64,000 bases of DNA from the NCBI GenBank assembly GCA_032718475.1, contig JAUCBJ010000580.1, forward strand, positions 1 through 64,000. The letters run 5' to 3'. The translations under genes and the position numbers were made by a program. Below, one piece after another: positions 1 through 10,683 of the stretch. Below the pieces are notes generated by a model. That model was given only the letters and a program-made list of their open reading frames with translations, did no database searches and was not told the origin of the DNA. Source of the DNA: Nemertoderma westbladi (Eukaryota > Xenacoelomorpha > Nemertodermatida > Nemertodermatidae). Each line of letters opens with the position of its first letter. Position 1 is the stretch's first letter.

Positions 1-519
1 CTGCAGGATTGTATTGGGGCAGGTGATGGTCCTCAAGATAGTCCCTAGAGCATCTTTGTATGCTCGAGTTGATATTGGGTCGCAACTCATAAGGTCCATT
101 ACCACTTGGTTACTAGCATATGTGCCCAGGTAGAGCAGGCTTTTACGGTAGTAGATATGGAGTTTGTCTACTTCTCGTTGCGACAATGCCCCAATCATGC
201 TGTAAGTTAGGATTGGCACCGCTATTGCATTCCAGAAGTAGTTAAGAGTTTTTACCTTCAGCCACCGGACTGTCCAGCCATTTCTGTGGAATATATCCGC
301 AACTGACGCGATCGTTCTAATACACTGCGTGAGACTGTCCTCCGCTTTTCTCCCCTCCAAGAAATGATAGTGATGGGTGGGCTGGCACTAACGTTGTTGA
401 TAATTAGGTATGTGCAGTGTACCTTGCTGTGACTGTTACCTGGAAAGAATACCCATGAAGTTTTGTCAGGCTGGACATCTAGGCTTATGACGCGTAGACT
501 TTGAGTGATGACTGCAACG
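1..519 (-). pseudogene. 3' part of a split minus-strand non-LTR retrotransposon RT (post-YADD to connection region)
   Basis: Read on the minus strand, 519 down to about 350 encodes the segment that follows the catalytic box of a LINE reverse transcriptase (ending in KTSWVFFPGN-like residues). After a frameshift near 350-380 a second frame carries the typical LINE C-terminal pattern, with WTVRWLKVKTLNYFWNAIA and later VPILTYSMIGALSQ. It belongs to the same element as the minus-strand remnant at 4,080-6,600. The frame at 519 is in register with the frame at 4,085 once the plus-strand RTE-like insertion and one copy of the hexamer GCAACG are removed. The element continues leftward out of the window. 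The family is an APE-endonuclease-bearing LINE; the clade is not determined. Confidence 0.7.
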
Positions 520-3500
520 GCTGACCAGGCAGATGGTGATCTACCAATGGCTGGTCAGGAGTAGAGTGTTCTCATGTCCACTCTGAGAGCACTTCACTGC
601 GACCTGCACCTGGCAGCAAGGGTACAGGGCATGACCCAGCAGATGAGCTACAACAGCCAATGGTGGGTCATGTGCACCAGAGTAGATATGGGTGATGGGC
701 CTCATATCTGACTCCATTGCGACACCCACCCTGTGGAATGGCAAACCAGGGTGTGGTATTTGCCCCGAGAGCTGACTCGGCAAAAAAGCACCCCCCAACC
801 CCCACTATGGATTACATTAGCAATGCGGAAGTCCGGCCACTAGAGGCCAGTGGAATTACCGGACACAATCGGCCTCACAGGCGTCAGTTAACTCCTGACC
901 GGCTGCCTGTCTCACCCCCTACTGGAGAGAGAGCAGCCAACAATTCTTTGAGTCCCTTTCCTGATGACCTTTCTGGCCCAAACCCTGGGTCACCAGGAAG
1001 GCCAGATTGTGATGGGGAGAGGGATTCTGGAGTTGGAGGCTACTCTCATGTGCCACCCCGACCAATAAAGCCATTGGTGAATCTAAGGCAAGTCACAAGA
1101 CTAGCCTCAGTAAACACCCTAACACTCGGGTCCCCAATGCGACAAGGTGAGCTGACTGCCTTGGCAGATAAGCTTTCTCTTAGCGCAGTGGGTGTTCAAG
1201 AGCACCGAATGCAGACTGGACAGACGGATGAGGTTCTGATTAAGGACATGGGGGGCGGTTGGCGACTAGGCCCTCGCGTCAGCAGATGATAGTGGCAATG
1301 GTGGAATTGGTCTATTGATGAATCCAACTGCACATGCAGCATTGGACAAAATAGACCAAATCTCTAAACGCATCATCCGTTGCCACTTCTCATGTTCTGG
1401 AAGACTGGCTAAGAAGTTTCCTAAGGTGGTTCTGATTGTGTGCTACTCTCCAACTAGTGTTGCCCCTGTAGAGGAAGTGGAAAATTTCTACCACAATCTA
1501 CAAGCAGCTACTGATGGAGTGGATCAGCATGCATTCTTAACATTCCTGGGAGACTTTAATGCAAGTCTGCATCAATCACCTACATCGCCCTGGGTCTATA
1601 GCAATAGTGTTAACCAAAATTCTGTCCATCTTCAGGATTTTATCTCTGGAAATGGATTGTTTTCGGCTGGAACCGAGTTCAAGAAGCGAACTGGAAAGCT
1701 ATGGACTCATAGTGGACCTAGTGGTCACAAGTCCCATATAGACCATATTCTGTTTCGTAGGAAATACAGGAGCTCTATACAAGACTGCAATGCATTTACA
1801 CTTCGACCCTTCTCCAGTGATCACCGCCTTATTGTGGCCAAGGTAAGACTTAGTCTGCGTGCTAGCAGAACAACGAAATCTGCCTTGCCGCGGCATGACT
1901 AGTCATCTCTGTTGCAACAGCCAAGTGTGAGATCCAGCTTCACACTACAGCTGAGCAACAGGTATGAGGCTCTTGCCTCTGAGGCGGCAGATCACTGTGA
2001 GGGCTATACTGCCTTTACAGAAGCAGTTAAGTTAGCAGCTGCAGAAACAGTTCCTGTATACCCTCGAAACAGGAAAAGGGCCCCCTGGACTGACAACAAA
2101 ATTCAGAAGTGCCGAAATGACCTTCATAAGGCGCAGAAAGAGTCCCGCCTCAAACAGACTACAGCGGCCAAGAATGCAGTTAAGGCTGCATCTAGGTCCC
2201 TGAACAGGCAGTACTCTGCTAATCTACAGGAGCTAATAAACTAACAGGTTGATGCCATCAATGATGCTGACGACAGCAGGCAATCATCCCAGGCATGGAA
2301 ATTGATCAATCTGCTTACTGGGCGAAAAAGCCAACCAACCATCAAGGTTAAGGCTGAATCACCAGCCAATTGCCTCAATGGCTGGAAAGCCCACTTTGAA
2401 AAGTTCCTCAATAATGACAGGGTATTGCCTGATAACTTTATAGAAGTAAAAGTGTCTGAGTCTGTACTCCCATATATTCCCTTTGGCGATATCTCCTTTG
2501 CAGAAGTGAAGGCTGCTGCAAAGAGCATTAAGACCAAACCTTCCAGTGGAGTAGATGGTGTTCCCCCTGAGGTCTTTAAAATACCTGAGTGTTTAAAGCT
2601 CATCTATCCCATCATAGTAGACATGTACCGAACAACAAGAGTTCCACAAGAAATGAAAACAAATAAGTTGGTGCCAGTTCCCAAGAAGGGCAACCTAACA
2701 CTCTATGGTTCTTTTCGGGGAATCTCATTGATCTCGATTGCTGCAAAGCTATACAATATGATTATATTAAATCGAATCAGGGATCCCATTGAGAGACTGC
2801 TCCGTGGAAATCAGAATGGGTTCCGTAGAGGTCGTGGGACCATGGAGCCCATTTTGGCACTTAGAAGGATAATTGAAGAGTTATCAAAAAAGAAAGACAG
2901 GCATCTGGCTGTTATCTTTGTTGACGTCTTCAAAGCATTTGATTCAGTCTCTCGCTCACGTATGTTCAGCATACTTTCATTATATGGGATTCCTGATAAA
3001 ATTATTGCAGCAATCAGATCAGTATACGATGGTTCGACAACATTTGTGTCTACTGTTTATGGTGGCACAGAACCATTTGAAGTGTTATGGGGCGTCCTCC
3101 AAGGAGACACACTTGCACCATTCTTGTTCATTATTGTGGTTGACTATGTTCTACGCATGTCCTTAGATCATTATAATGATGATGGGGTGATGATAACTCC
3201 ACCTACTGGCTCCAGAAGTCGAGGAAATCCTGCCAAGTACCTAACTGATCTAGACGTTGCTGATGACTTAGGAGTACTCTCAGAATCATTAGAGGGAGCC
3301 CAACGGCTCCTCAGCTCATTAGAACATGCTGCTTCTAGTGTTGGTCTTTTTATTAACTCCAGAAAGACCAAAATTCTGACAGTTAACTTTGAAAGTCCTC
3401 AGCAAGTCTCTGATCGGATGAGCATAAGCTTAAAGAATGGTATGCTTGAGCATGTGGACGACTTCTGTTACTTGGGATCATGGATCCGGAAGTCAGGTGA

Positions 3501-4079
3501 GAACCTTCGAATACGTAAGGGAAAGGCATGGGCAGCCTTGAATAGGCTTTCCAGGATTTGGAAGTCACCGAGAATTAATCGGAAACTTAAGGTCCGATTA
3601 TTGAGAGCAGCAGTAGTTCCAGTACTCCTCTATGGGAGTCCATGCTGGGCTCTAACTGCTGAGGACACCAAATATCTGGATGGCACATTCACAAGAATGC
3701 TACGCCGGGTTCATTGTGTCAAGTACAATGCACACATCTCCAACCAGACACTATATAACATTGGAGGTGTCTCATTGGTTCCCCCAAGCTTGACACTAGA
3801 ACACAATCGCCTCCGCTTTGCAGGACATTGCTTTCGCCGTGAGGACCAGCCAGTGCATAATCTTGTACTTTGGCAGTCTCATGGAGTGAATAAGCATGGT
3901 GGACAGCCCATGACTTTCTTGAGACGCATCTTAAAGGACACTGGCCTTAAAGATGCGAATGATCTAGCAAATGTCATGGGTGATAGGGAGTTGTGGCGGT
4001 GCAATTTTGTTGACAAGCCGGCACAGCATTCTTAAAAATGCAGCTGTAATGCAGCATGCCGATCCTAGTAGTAGTAGTA
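520..4079 (+). mobile_element. Near-full-length RTE-like non-LTR retrotransposon (copy 1)
   Basis: A 3.56 kb plus-strand element with a 5' leader, an endonuclease-reverse transcriptase coding region, a very short 3' UTR (about 44 bp after the stop at 4,033) and a (TAG)n tail. It is flanked by GCAACG at 514-519 and 4,080-4,085, a plausible short target-site duplication. Length, short 3' UTR and microsatellite tail fit the RTE clade, but clade assignment needs a tree. It sits inside the RT of an older minus-strand LINE. Two truncated relatives lie at 19,434-20,760 and 26,271-26,702. Confidence 0.85.
717..4035 (+). pseudogene. Endonuclease-reverse transcriptase of RTE-like element, inactivated
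   Basis: Encodes an APE-type endonuclease followed by a reverse transcriptase used for target-primed retrotransposition. Endonuclease signs: the catalytic-Glu motif VGVQEHR near 1,190, FLGDFN near 1,543, and SSDHRLIVAKV near 1,813. RT signs: FVDVFKAFD near 2,918, QGDTLAPFLF near 3,100, then the C-terminal LLYGSPCWALT near 3,630 and RLRFAGHCFRR near 3,812. Breaks: a frameshift between about 1,255 and 1,285, in-frame TAG at 1,900-1,902, and in-frame TAA at 2,242-2,244. The catalytic box reads VADD at 3,256-3,267, where relatives have F/YADD; copy 2 in this window keeps FADD. From 1,288 to 4,035 everything else stays in one frame. Start unclear; 717 is the first ATG of the frame holding the N-terminal endonuclease. 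Almost certainly non-autonomous. Confidence 0.88.
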
Positions 4080-4085
4080 GCAACG

Positions 4086-5124
4086 ATATGTTCCGCTTCA
4101 GAAGCTGACCTCGCCATTATAAGGTTATCATCCGCATAAGAGACGACGCCCAGCCAGACGTCACTAAGTTGCCATCCATAACCTTGTTTGTCTAACTTGG
4201 AGAAGGTGTCTCTTAGGTACAAGTTGAATAATAAGGGGGAGAGCAGGGATCCCTGTTTGACTCCTTTAGTGAGGCGGGTACAATCTAGGCTTACACCTGA
4301 TCCAAATTTAAGGAATACAACTGTATGAAGGTAATGCGCCAGTAGGGCAGAGCAAATGTAAGGATTGATGTTGCCATGAGTTTTGTGAATAGGCTGGTAT
4401 AGGCAACATTGTCGAATGCTGCTGTAATATCAATCTGAACTAGGTAGATTGAGTTTCCCACTTTTCTCTGATGTTCAAGGCTTTCTAGTATTGCGGCTAA
4501 TAGCAGATCAGTGCCAATCTTTGGTTGATATGCAAACTGAGAATCACATACAAGTCCTGGTGATGTGAGGAACTCCCGCAATAACACGGACTCAAAGATC
4601 TTCCCAAAGATGCTCACGGTTGCAATCGGGTGATATGAAGTGCAAACTGTTGGATCCCTTCCCTTGCATTTATGTAGGTATGTAACAATTGTCATGCCAA
4701 ACATATCAGGTGTGTCTCCAAGCCTGAGGCATGTATTTATAATATCAGCGAGTATTGGGTCAATGAGGTTATCTTCCAGGACAAGAAATAGTTCAATAAC
4801 GAGTGAAGCTGCATCAGGTGCCTTACCTTTTGAGAGTGCCAGGAGGACTTTCAGGATGGTGACTGGGGAGATTGTTGGCAGACATGAATGAGTACATTTG
4901 TCCTTAATATTTTGCTGAAGTTCACTGATGGAGGTTTCCCAATCGCTCCCTCTCATTTGTTCCTTCGCTAGTTTCTCCTGCAGGTTAGTTTGCAAATTTG
5001 CTGTTGGTATTATGCAAGATTTTGATTTTAATTTATTCCATAACTGCTTTGGGTTATTGTACATCAAGGAGGATTTGTGGTCCACCACATTCGATACAGC
5101 ATTATGAGAGAGCCAATTGCGCAA
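4086..5124 (-). pseudogene. LINE reverse transcriptase fragment with intact YADD box
   Basis: Minus-strand RT domain. The frame 5,124-4,291 carries KGKAPDAAS, YHPIATVSIFGKIFE, and the catalytic aspartate region VQIDITAAFDNVAY. A frameshift near 4,300-4,330 moves to a frame holding GVKQGSLLSPLLFNLYLRD and then SYADDNLIM, with YADD at 4,127-4,138. Thus the metal-binding residues look preserved although the reading frame is broken. The RT is cut at 4,085 by the RTE-like insertion and resumes at 519. Homology to jockey/CR1/RTE superclades is plain; the exact clade is not decided. Confidence 0.85.
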
Positions 5125-5600
5125 CCTCTTAACAGATCGACGAGACTCTTTGAAGGCATCACCAAGAGTACTTCCTTTTTACCTTGTTTACACCACTGTA
5201 TGTATAGACTCTTTGTCATTTTGGATCGTTCATACAGTTGTTTAGAGCGAATTCTGACATTCTTACATTGTCTCCACGGTTTGTATATTGGCAGTGTGGA
5301 GAGTGCAGCAGTTTGAATGATATTTTGGACACCCAATCCATTGATTCCATTGATCCAATCGATTGGATGTTTCATGGTCTGTGCCTGTAGGCTGCTGATT
5401 CCATCACTTACTTGACAATTATACCTTGAGATATTATCCTCTGACACCCGATCCCAGGAAAATTTAACTAGCCGTTTGACATTCCTCTTTGAGGGCTGTG
5501 ATGCACTATGTATTGGCAGGCATATGAATACAACCACTGGTACGTGATCCGACATATTGTAAACAGGGTCTTCTTCTATGAACTCGCCACTAACTATGTC
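5064..5600 (-). pseudogene. LINE endonuclease C-terminus and linker fragment
   Basis: Minus-strand frame beginning upstream of SDHVPVVVF, the conserved Ser-Asp-His close of APE endonucleases, and followed by a basic, Trp/Tyr-rich linker (SKRNVKRLVKFSWDR, then KPWRQCKNVRIRSKQLY). It overlaps the next frame (5,124 downward), so a frameshift lies between 5,064 and 5,124. Upstream it is interrupted at 5,612 by the inverted-repeat insertion; the frame resumes at 6,169 and includes YIDHI. Role in a live element: nicking the target DNA. Dead here. Confidence 0.75.
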
Positions 5601-5612
5601 ACGACTGCCTAT

Positions 5613-6156
5613 AATTATATGATGTTGACAACCACGACTTTAGAGGGATTGTAATATTAATATTAAAACAATAAAATAGGACATGGGGTCTTCCCTCAGA
5701 TACTACCTAGCATTTGGGGTGGGTGGTTTCAACTCTATTCGGTGGTACGGTAGGATTTCTAATTTATTGGTCATTGTCTTAATTTAGTGGTGCAGTTTTG
5801 TTAGGGTAGAGGTGGGGTTCGTGGCACACTGCTGATGAGGAGAACCACGAATCCCAGGGTTCAGTGTTTAAATCTCCGAAACATTTTATTTTTATAAAAT
5901 TTATTACTTAGACTTACCTTTTCGGCGGACAAAATGTCCTATATTTTTCGTAATTTATGGGATAGCCTATTTCGTGCAATACTTACCGGAACCTGTAGTT
6001 ACTGTATGGTTTGGTGTAATTTTTCTTGTGGTAGTTGGGTTGGGTTATGTAGCACTAAAATCGATTTGGTATTTTGTTGGTTTTTGATGGGCCTTAGTGC
6101 CTGAGTACTAACAGTGGCCCAAGTGGCCCTAAATGCTAGGTAGTATCTGAGGGAAG
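5613..6156. mobile_element. Inverted-repeat (MITE-like) insertion in the LINE endonuclease
   Basis: The sequence at 5,688-5,718 (GTCTTCCCTCAGATACTACC and onward) is repeated inverted at 6,127-6,158, about 31 bp with one mismatch. The insert is bounded by direct copies of ACGACTGCCTAT at 5,601-5,612 and 6,157-6,168. Removing it puts the minus-strand LINE endonuclease frame back in register. The right inverted repeat ends at the duplication; the left one lies 75 bp inside, so the left end may be asymmetric or composite. No coding capacity; a non-autonomous DNA element is the simplest reading. Confidence 0.62.
5688..5718 (+). repeat. Left inverted repeat of the MITE-like insertion
   Basis: Begins GTCTTCCCTCAGATACTACC and continues TAGCATTTGGGG; matches the reverse complement of 6,127-6,158 with a single G/A difference near the inner end. 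Confidence 0.75.
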
Positions 6157-6158
6157 AC
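6127..6158 (-). repeat. Right inverted repeat of the MITE-like insertion
   Basis: Ends GTATCTGAGGGAAGAC; inverted partner of 5,688-5,718. Immediately followed by the duplicated target sequence. Confidence 0.75.
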
Positions 6159-7466
6159 GACTGCCTATGAGTGTTAAGATGTGGTCTATGTATGATGTAC
6201 CATGCCCACGAAATGTAGTGGTGGGCCCTGTAAAGTTGGATTGAGTGTCTATTATGGGTGTATATTGTGGGTTATTAGTGGTAAGAAAATTATCGAACTG
6301 TTCACCACTTGGGGTTGCTTTATGTAAATGTAATGTAAATGACCTGTTGTGTTGGTTTCCAGGATGGTAAGAAATCTATCCACTATCGAGTCTGTCACGA
6401 GCTATGCACTCTCCAACGAATCCAGATCTGTGTCCATCTGTGTCCATTTGTAGGCGACGTGAGGTTGCTTTGGAGGCGAAGTATTTCCTAGCTTGCGTCC
6501 CCGGTGATAGATATTGCCCATTGCCAGCTTTGGGGACCTCGACACATACAGGTGATAAAATATCACATTGCTTATTGTCAGTGTCGATCATGAAGTGGGT
6601 ATTTACTATTGGGTCTGCGTATGTATAGATGTTGTAAGTAAGTAAGAATTCATGGTGGCAGTAGAACCAGAGTTATCAATACTGTTTATAGCTGCTGGTA
6701 TCAAATTAACATTATCAGTGGGTGTTAAGTGTTAATGATGGAGGTACCAGAGTTATCATCACTGGTTACATTCGGGACCGAGTTCACAATATCAGTGTGG
6801 GTGAAACTATTACTATTAAAAATCCCAAAATTGTTGTTCCTCACAGTTTGGCCCGAGAGTATATTGTTCATACTCAGTTTGCCCCGAGAGTATATTGTTC
6901 TCACTCAGTTTGCCCTGAGAGTATATTGTTCATACTCAGTTTGCCCCAAGAGTATATTGTTCTCACTCAGTTTGCCCCGAGAGTATATTGTTGTTACTCA
7001 CAGTTTGCCCCGAGAGTATATTGTTCTTACTCAGTTTGCCCCGAGAGTATATTGTTGTTACTCACAGTTTGCCCCGAGAGTATATTATTGTTACTCACAG
7101 TTTGCCCCGAGAGTATATTGTTCTTACTGAGTTTGCCCCGAGAGTATATTGTTGTTATTCACAGTTTGCCCCGAGAGTATATTGTTCATACTCAGTTTGC
7201 CCCGAGAGTATATTGTTCTCACTCAGTTTGCCCTGAGAGTATATTGTTCATACTCAGTTTGCCCCAAGAGTATATTGTTCTCACTCAGTTTGCCCCGAGA
7301 GTATATTGTTGTTACTCACAGTTTGCCCCGAGAGTATATTGTTCTTACTCAGTTTGCCCCGAGAGTATATTGTTGTTACTCACAGTTTGCCCCGAGAGTA
7401 TATTATTGTTACTCACAGTTTGCCCCGAGAGTATATTGTTCTTACTGAGTTTGCCCCGAGAGTATA

Positions 7467-10153
7467 TTGTTGTTACTCACAGTTTGCCCCGAGAGTGCAT
7501 TGTTGTTATTCACAGTTTGCCCCGAGAGTATATTGTTCTTACTGAGTTTGCCCCGAGAGTATATTGTTGTTACTCACAGTTTGCCCCGAGAGTATATTGT
7601 TCTTACTCAGTTTGCCCCGAGAGTATATTGTTGTTATTCACAGTTTGCCCCGATAGTATATTGTTCTTACTCAGTTTGCCCCGAGAGTATATTGTTCTTA
7701 CTCAGTTTGCCCCAAGAGTATATTGTTCTTACTCAGTTTGCCCCGAGAGTATGTTGTTCTCACTCAGTTTGCCCCGAGAGTATATTGTTGTTACTCACAG
7801 TTTACCCCGAGAGTATATTGTTCTTACTCAGTTTACCCCGAGAGTATACTGTTCTTACTCAGTTTGCCCCGATAGTATATTGTTGTTACTCACAGTTTGC
7901 CCCGAGAGTATATTGTTCTTACTCAGTTTACCCCGAGAGTATATTGTTCTTACTCAGTTTGCCCCGAGAGTATATTGTTGTTACTCACAGTTTGCCCCGA
8001 GAGTATATTGTTCTTACTGAGTTTGCCCCGAGAGTATATTGTTGTTACTCACAGTTTGCCCCGAGAGTATATTGTTCTTACTCAGTTTGCCCCGATAGTA
8101 TATTGTTGTTACTCACAGTTTGCCCCGAGAGTATATTGTTCTTACTCAGTTTACCCCGAGAGTATATTGTTGTTACTCACAGTTTGCCCCGAGAGTGCAT
8201 TGTTGTTATTCACAGTTTACCCCGAGAGTATATTGTTCTTACTCAGTTTACCCCGAGAGTATATTGTTGTTACTCACAGTTTGCCCCGAGAGTATATTGT
8301 TCTTACTGAGTTTGCCCCGAGAGTATATTGTTGTTACTCACAGTTTGCCCCGAGAGTATATTGTTCTTACTCAGTTTGCCCCGAGAGTATATTGTTCTTA
8401 CTCAGTTTGCCCCGAGAGTATATTGTTGTTACTCACAGTTTGCCCCGAGAGTATATTGTTCTTACTCAGTTTGCCCCAAGAGTATATTGTTCTTACTCAG
8501 TTTGCCCCGAGAGTATGTTGTTCTCACTCAGTTTGCCCCGAGAGTATATTGTTGTTACTCACAGTTTACCCCGAGAGTATATTGTTCTTACTCAGTTTGC
8601 CCCGAGAGTATATTGTTCATACTCAGTTTGCCCCAAGAGTATATTGTTCTCACTCAGTTTGCCCCGAGAGTATATTGTTGTTACTCACAGTTTGCCCCGA
8701 GAGTATATTGTTCTTACTCAGTTTGCCCCGAGAGTATATTGTTGTTACTCACAGTTTGCCCCGAGAGTATATTATTGTTACTCACAGTTTGCCCCGAGAG
8801 TATATTGTTCTTACTGAGTTTGCCCCGAGAGTATATTGTTGTTACTCACAGTTTGCCCCGAGAGTGCATTGTTGTTATTCACAGTTTGCCCCGAGAGTAT
8901 ATTGTTCTTACTGAGTTTGCCCCGAGAGTATATTGTTGTTACTCACAGTTTGCCCCGAGAGTATATTGTTCTTACTCAGTTTGCCCCGAGAGTATATTGT
9001 TGTTATTCACAGTTTGCCCCGATAGTATATTGTTCTTACTCAGTTTGCCCCGAGAGTATATTGTTCTTACTCAGTTTGCCCCAAGAGTATATTGTTCTTA
9101 CTCAGTTTGCCCCGAGAGTATGTTGTTCTCACTCAGTTTGCCCCGAGAGTATATTGTTGTTACTCACAGTTTACCCCGAGAGTATATTGTTCTTACTCAG
9201 TTTACCCCGAGAGTATACTGTTCTTACTCAGTTTGGCCCGATAGTATATTGTTGTTACTCACAGTTTGCCCCGAGAGTATATTGTTCTTACTCAGTTTAC
9301 CCCGAGAGTATATTGTTCTTACTCAGTTTGCCCCGAGAGTATATTGTTGTTACTCACAGTTTGCCCCGAGAGTATATTGTTCTTACTGAGTTTGCCCCGA
9401 GAGTATATTGTTGTTACTCACAGTTTGCCCCGAGAGTATATTGTTCTTACTCAGTTTGCCCCGATAGTATATTGTTGTTACTCACAGTTTGCCCCGAGAG
9501 TATATTGTTCTTACTCAGTTTACCCCGAGAGTATATTGTTGTTACTCACAGTTTGCCCCGAGAGTGCATTGTTGTTATTCACAGTTTACCCCGAGAGTAT
9601 ATTGTTCTTACTCAGTTTACCCCGAGAGTATATTGTTGTTACTCACAGTTTGCCCCGAGAGTATATTGTTCTTACTGAGTTTGCCCCGAGAGTATATTGT
9701 TGTTACTCACAGTTTGCCCCGAGAGTATATTGTTCTTACTCAGTTTGCCCCGAGAGTATATTGTTCTTACTCAGTTTGCCCCGAGAGTATATTGTTGTTA
9801 CTCACAGTTTGCCCCGAGAGTATATTGTTCTTACTCAGTTTGCCCCAAGAGTATATTGTTCTTACTCAGTTTGCCCCGAGAGTATGTTGTTCTCACTCAG
9901 TTTGCCCCGAGAGTATATTGTTGTTACTCACAGTTTACCCCGAGAGTATATTGTTCTTACTCAGTTTACCCCGAGAGTATACTGTTCTTACTCAGTTTGC
10001 CCCGATAGTATATTGTTGTTACTCACAGTTTGCCCCGAGAGTATATTGTTCTTACTCAGTTTACCCCGAGAGTATATTGTTCTTACTCAGTTTGCCCCGA
10101 GAGTATATTGTTGTTACTCACAGTTTGCCCCGAGAGTATATTGTTCTTACTGA
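7467..10153 (+). repeat. 1,369-bp higher-order repeat within the 31/33-bp satellite
   Basis: The variant pattern starting at 7,467 recurs at 8,836; likewise 7,897/9,266, 8,120/9,489 and 8,328/9,697, all with offset 1,369. That length equals 25 monomers of 31 bp plus 18 of 33 bp (43 monomers). The two copies are nearly identical (one GCCCC/GGCCC difference noticed), implying recent duplication. Confidence 0.85.
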
Positions 10154-10683
10154 GTTTGCCCCGAGAGTATATTGTTGTTACTCACAGTTTGCCCCGAGAG
10201 TATATTGTTCTTACTCAGTTTGCCCCGAGAGTATATTGTTCTTACTCAGTTTGCCCCGAGAGTATATTGTTGTTACTCACAGTTTGCCCCGAGAGTGCAT
10301 TGTTGTTATTCACAGTTTGCCCCGAGAGTATATTGTTCTTACTGAGTTTGCCCCGAGAGTATATTGTTGTTACTCACAGTTTGCCCCGAGAGTATATTGT
10401 TCTTACTCAGTTTGCCCCGATAGTATATTGTTGTTACTCACAGTTTGCCCCGAGAGTATATTGTTCTTACTCAGTTTACCCCGAGAGTATATTGTTGTTA
10501 CTCACAGTTTGCCCCGAGAGTGCATTGTTGTTATTCACAGTTTACCCCGAGAGTATATTGTTCTTACTCAGTTTACCCCGAGAGTATATTGTTGTTACTC
10601 ACAGTTTGCCCCGAGAGTATATTGTTCTTACTCAGTTTGCCCCGAGAGTATATTGTTCTTACTGAGTTTGCCCCGAGAGTATA

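Larger units (their letters stand above)
4080..6600 (-). mobile_element. Old minus-strand APE-type LINE, 5'/middle part, interrupted twice
   Basis: A degraded non-LTR retrotransposon read right to left. Endonuclease residues include YIDHI at 6,178-6,192 and SDHVPV near 5,538-5,555. RT motifs follow from 5,124 to 4,085. One insertion (about 5,613-6,156) breaks the endonuclease and another (520-4,079) breaks the RT just after the YADD box. The minus frame remains open, apart from one TAG at 6,376-6,378, up to about 6,591, so the 5' boundary is uncertain. The order of insertion is clear: this LINE is older than both insertions. Confidence 0.8.

Noticed and set aside
541-798. 85-codon minus-strand ORF at the start of the RTE-like element
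   Set aside because: Lies antisense in the element's 5' leader with no similarity; chance frame.
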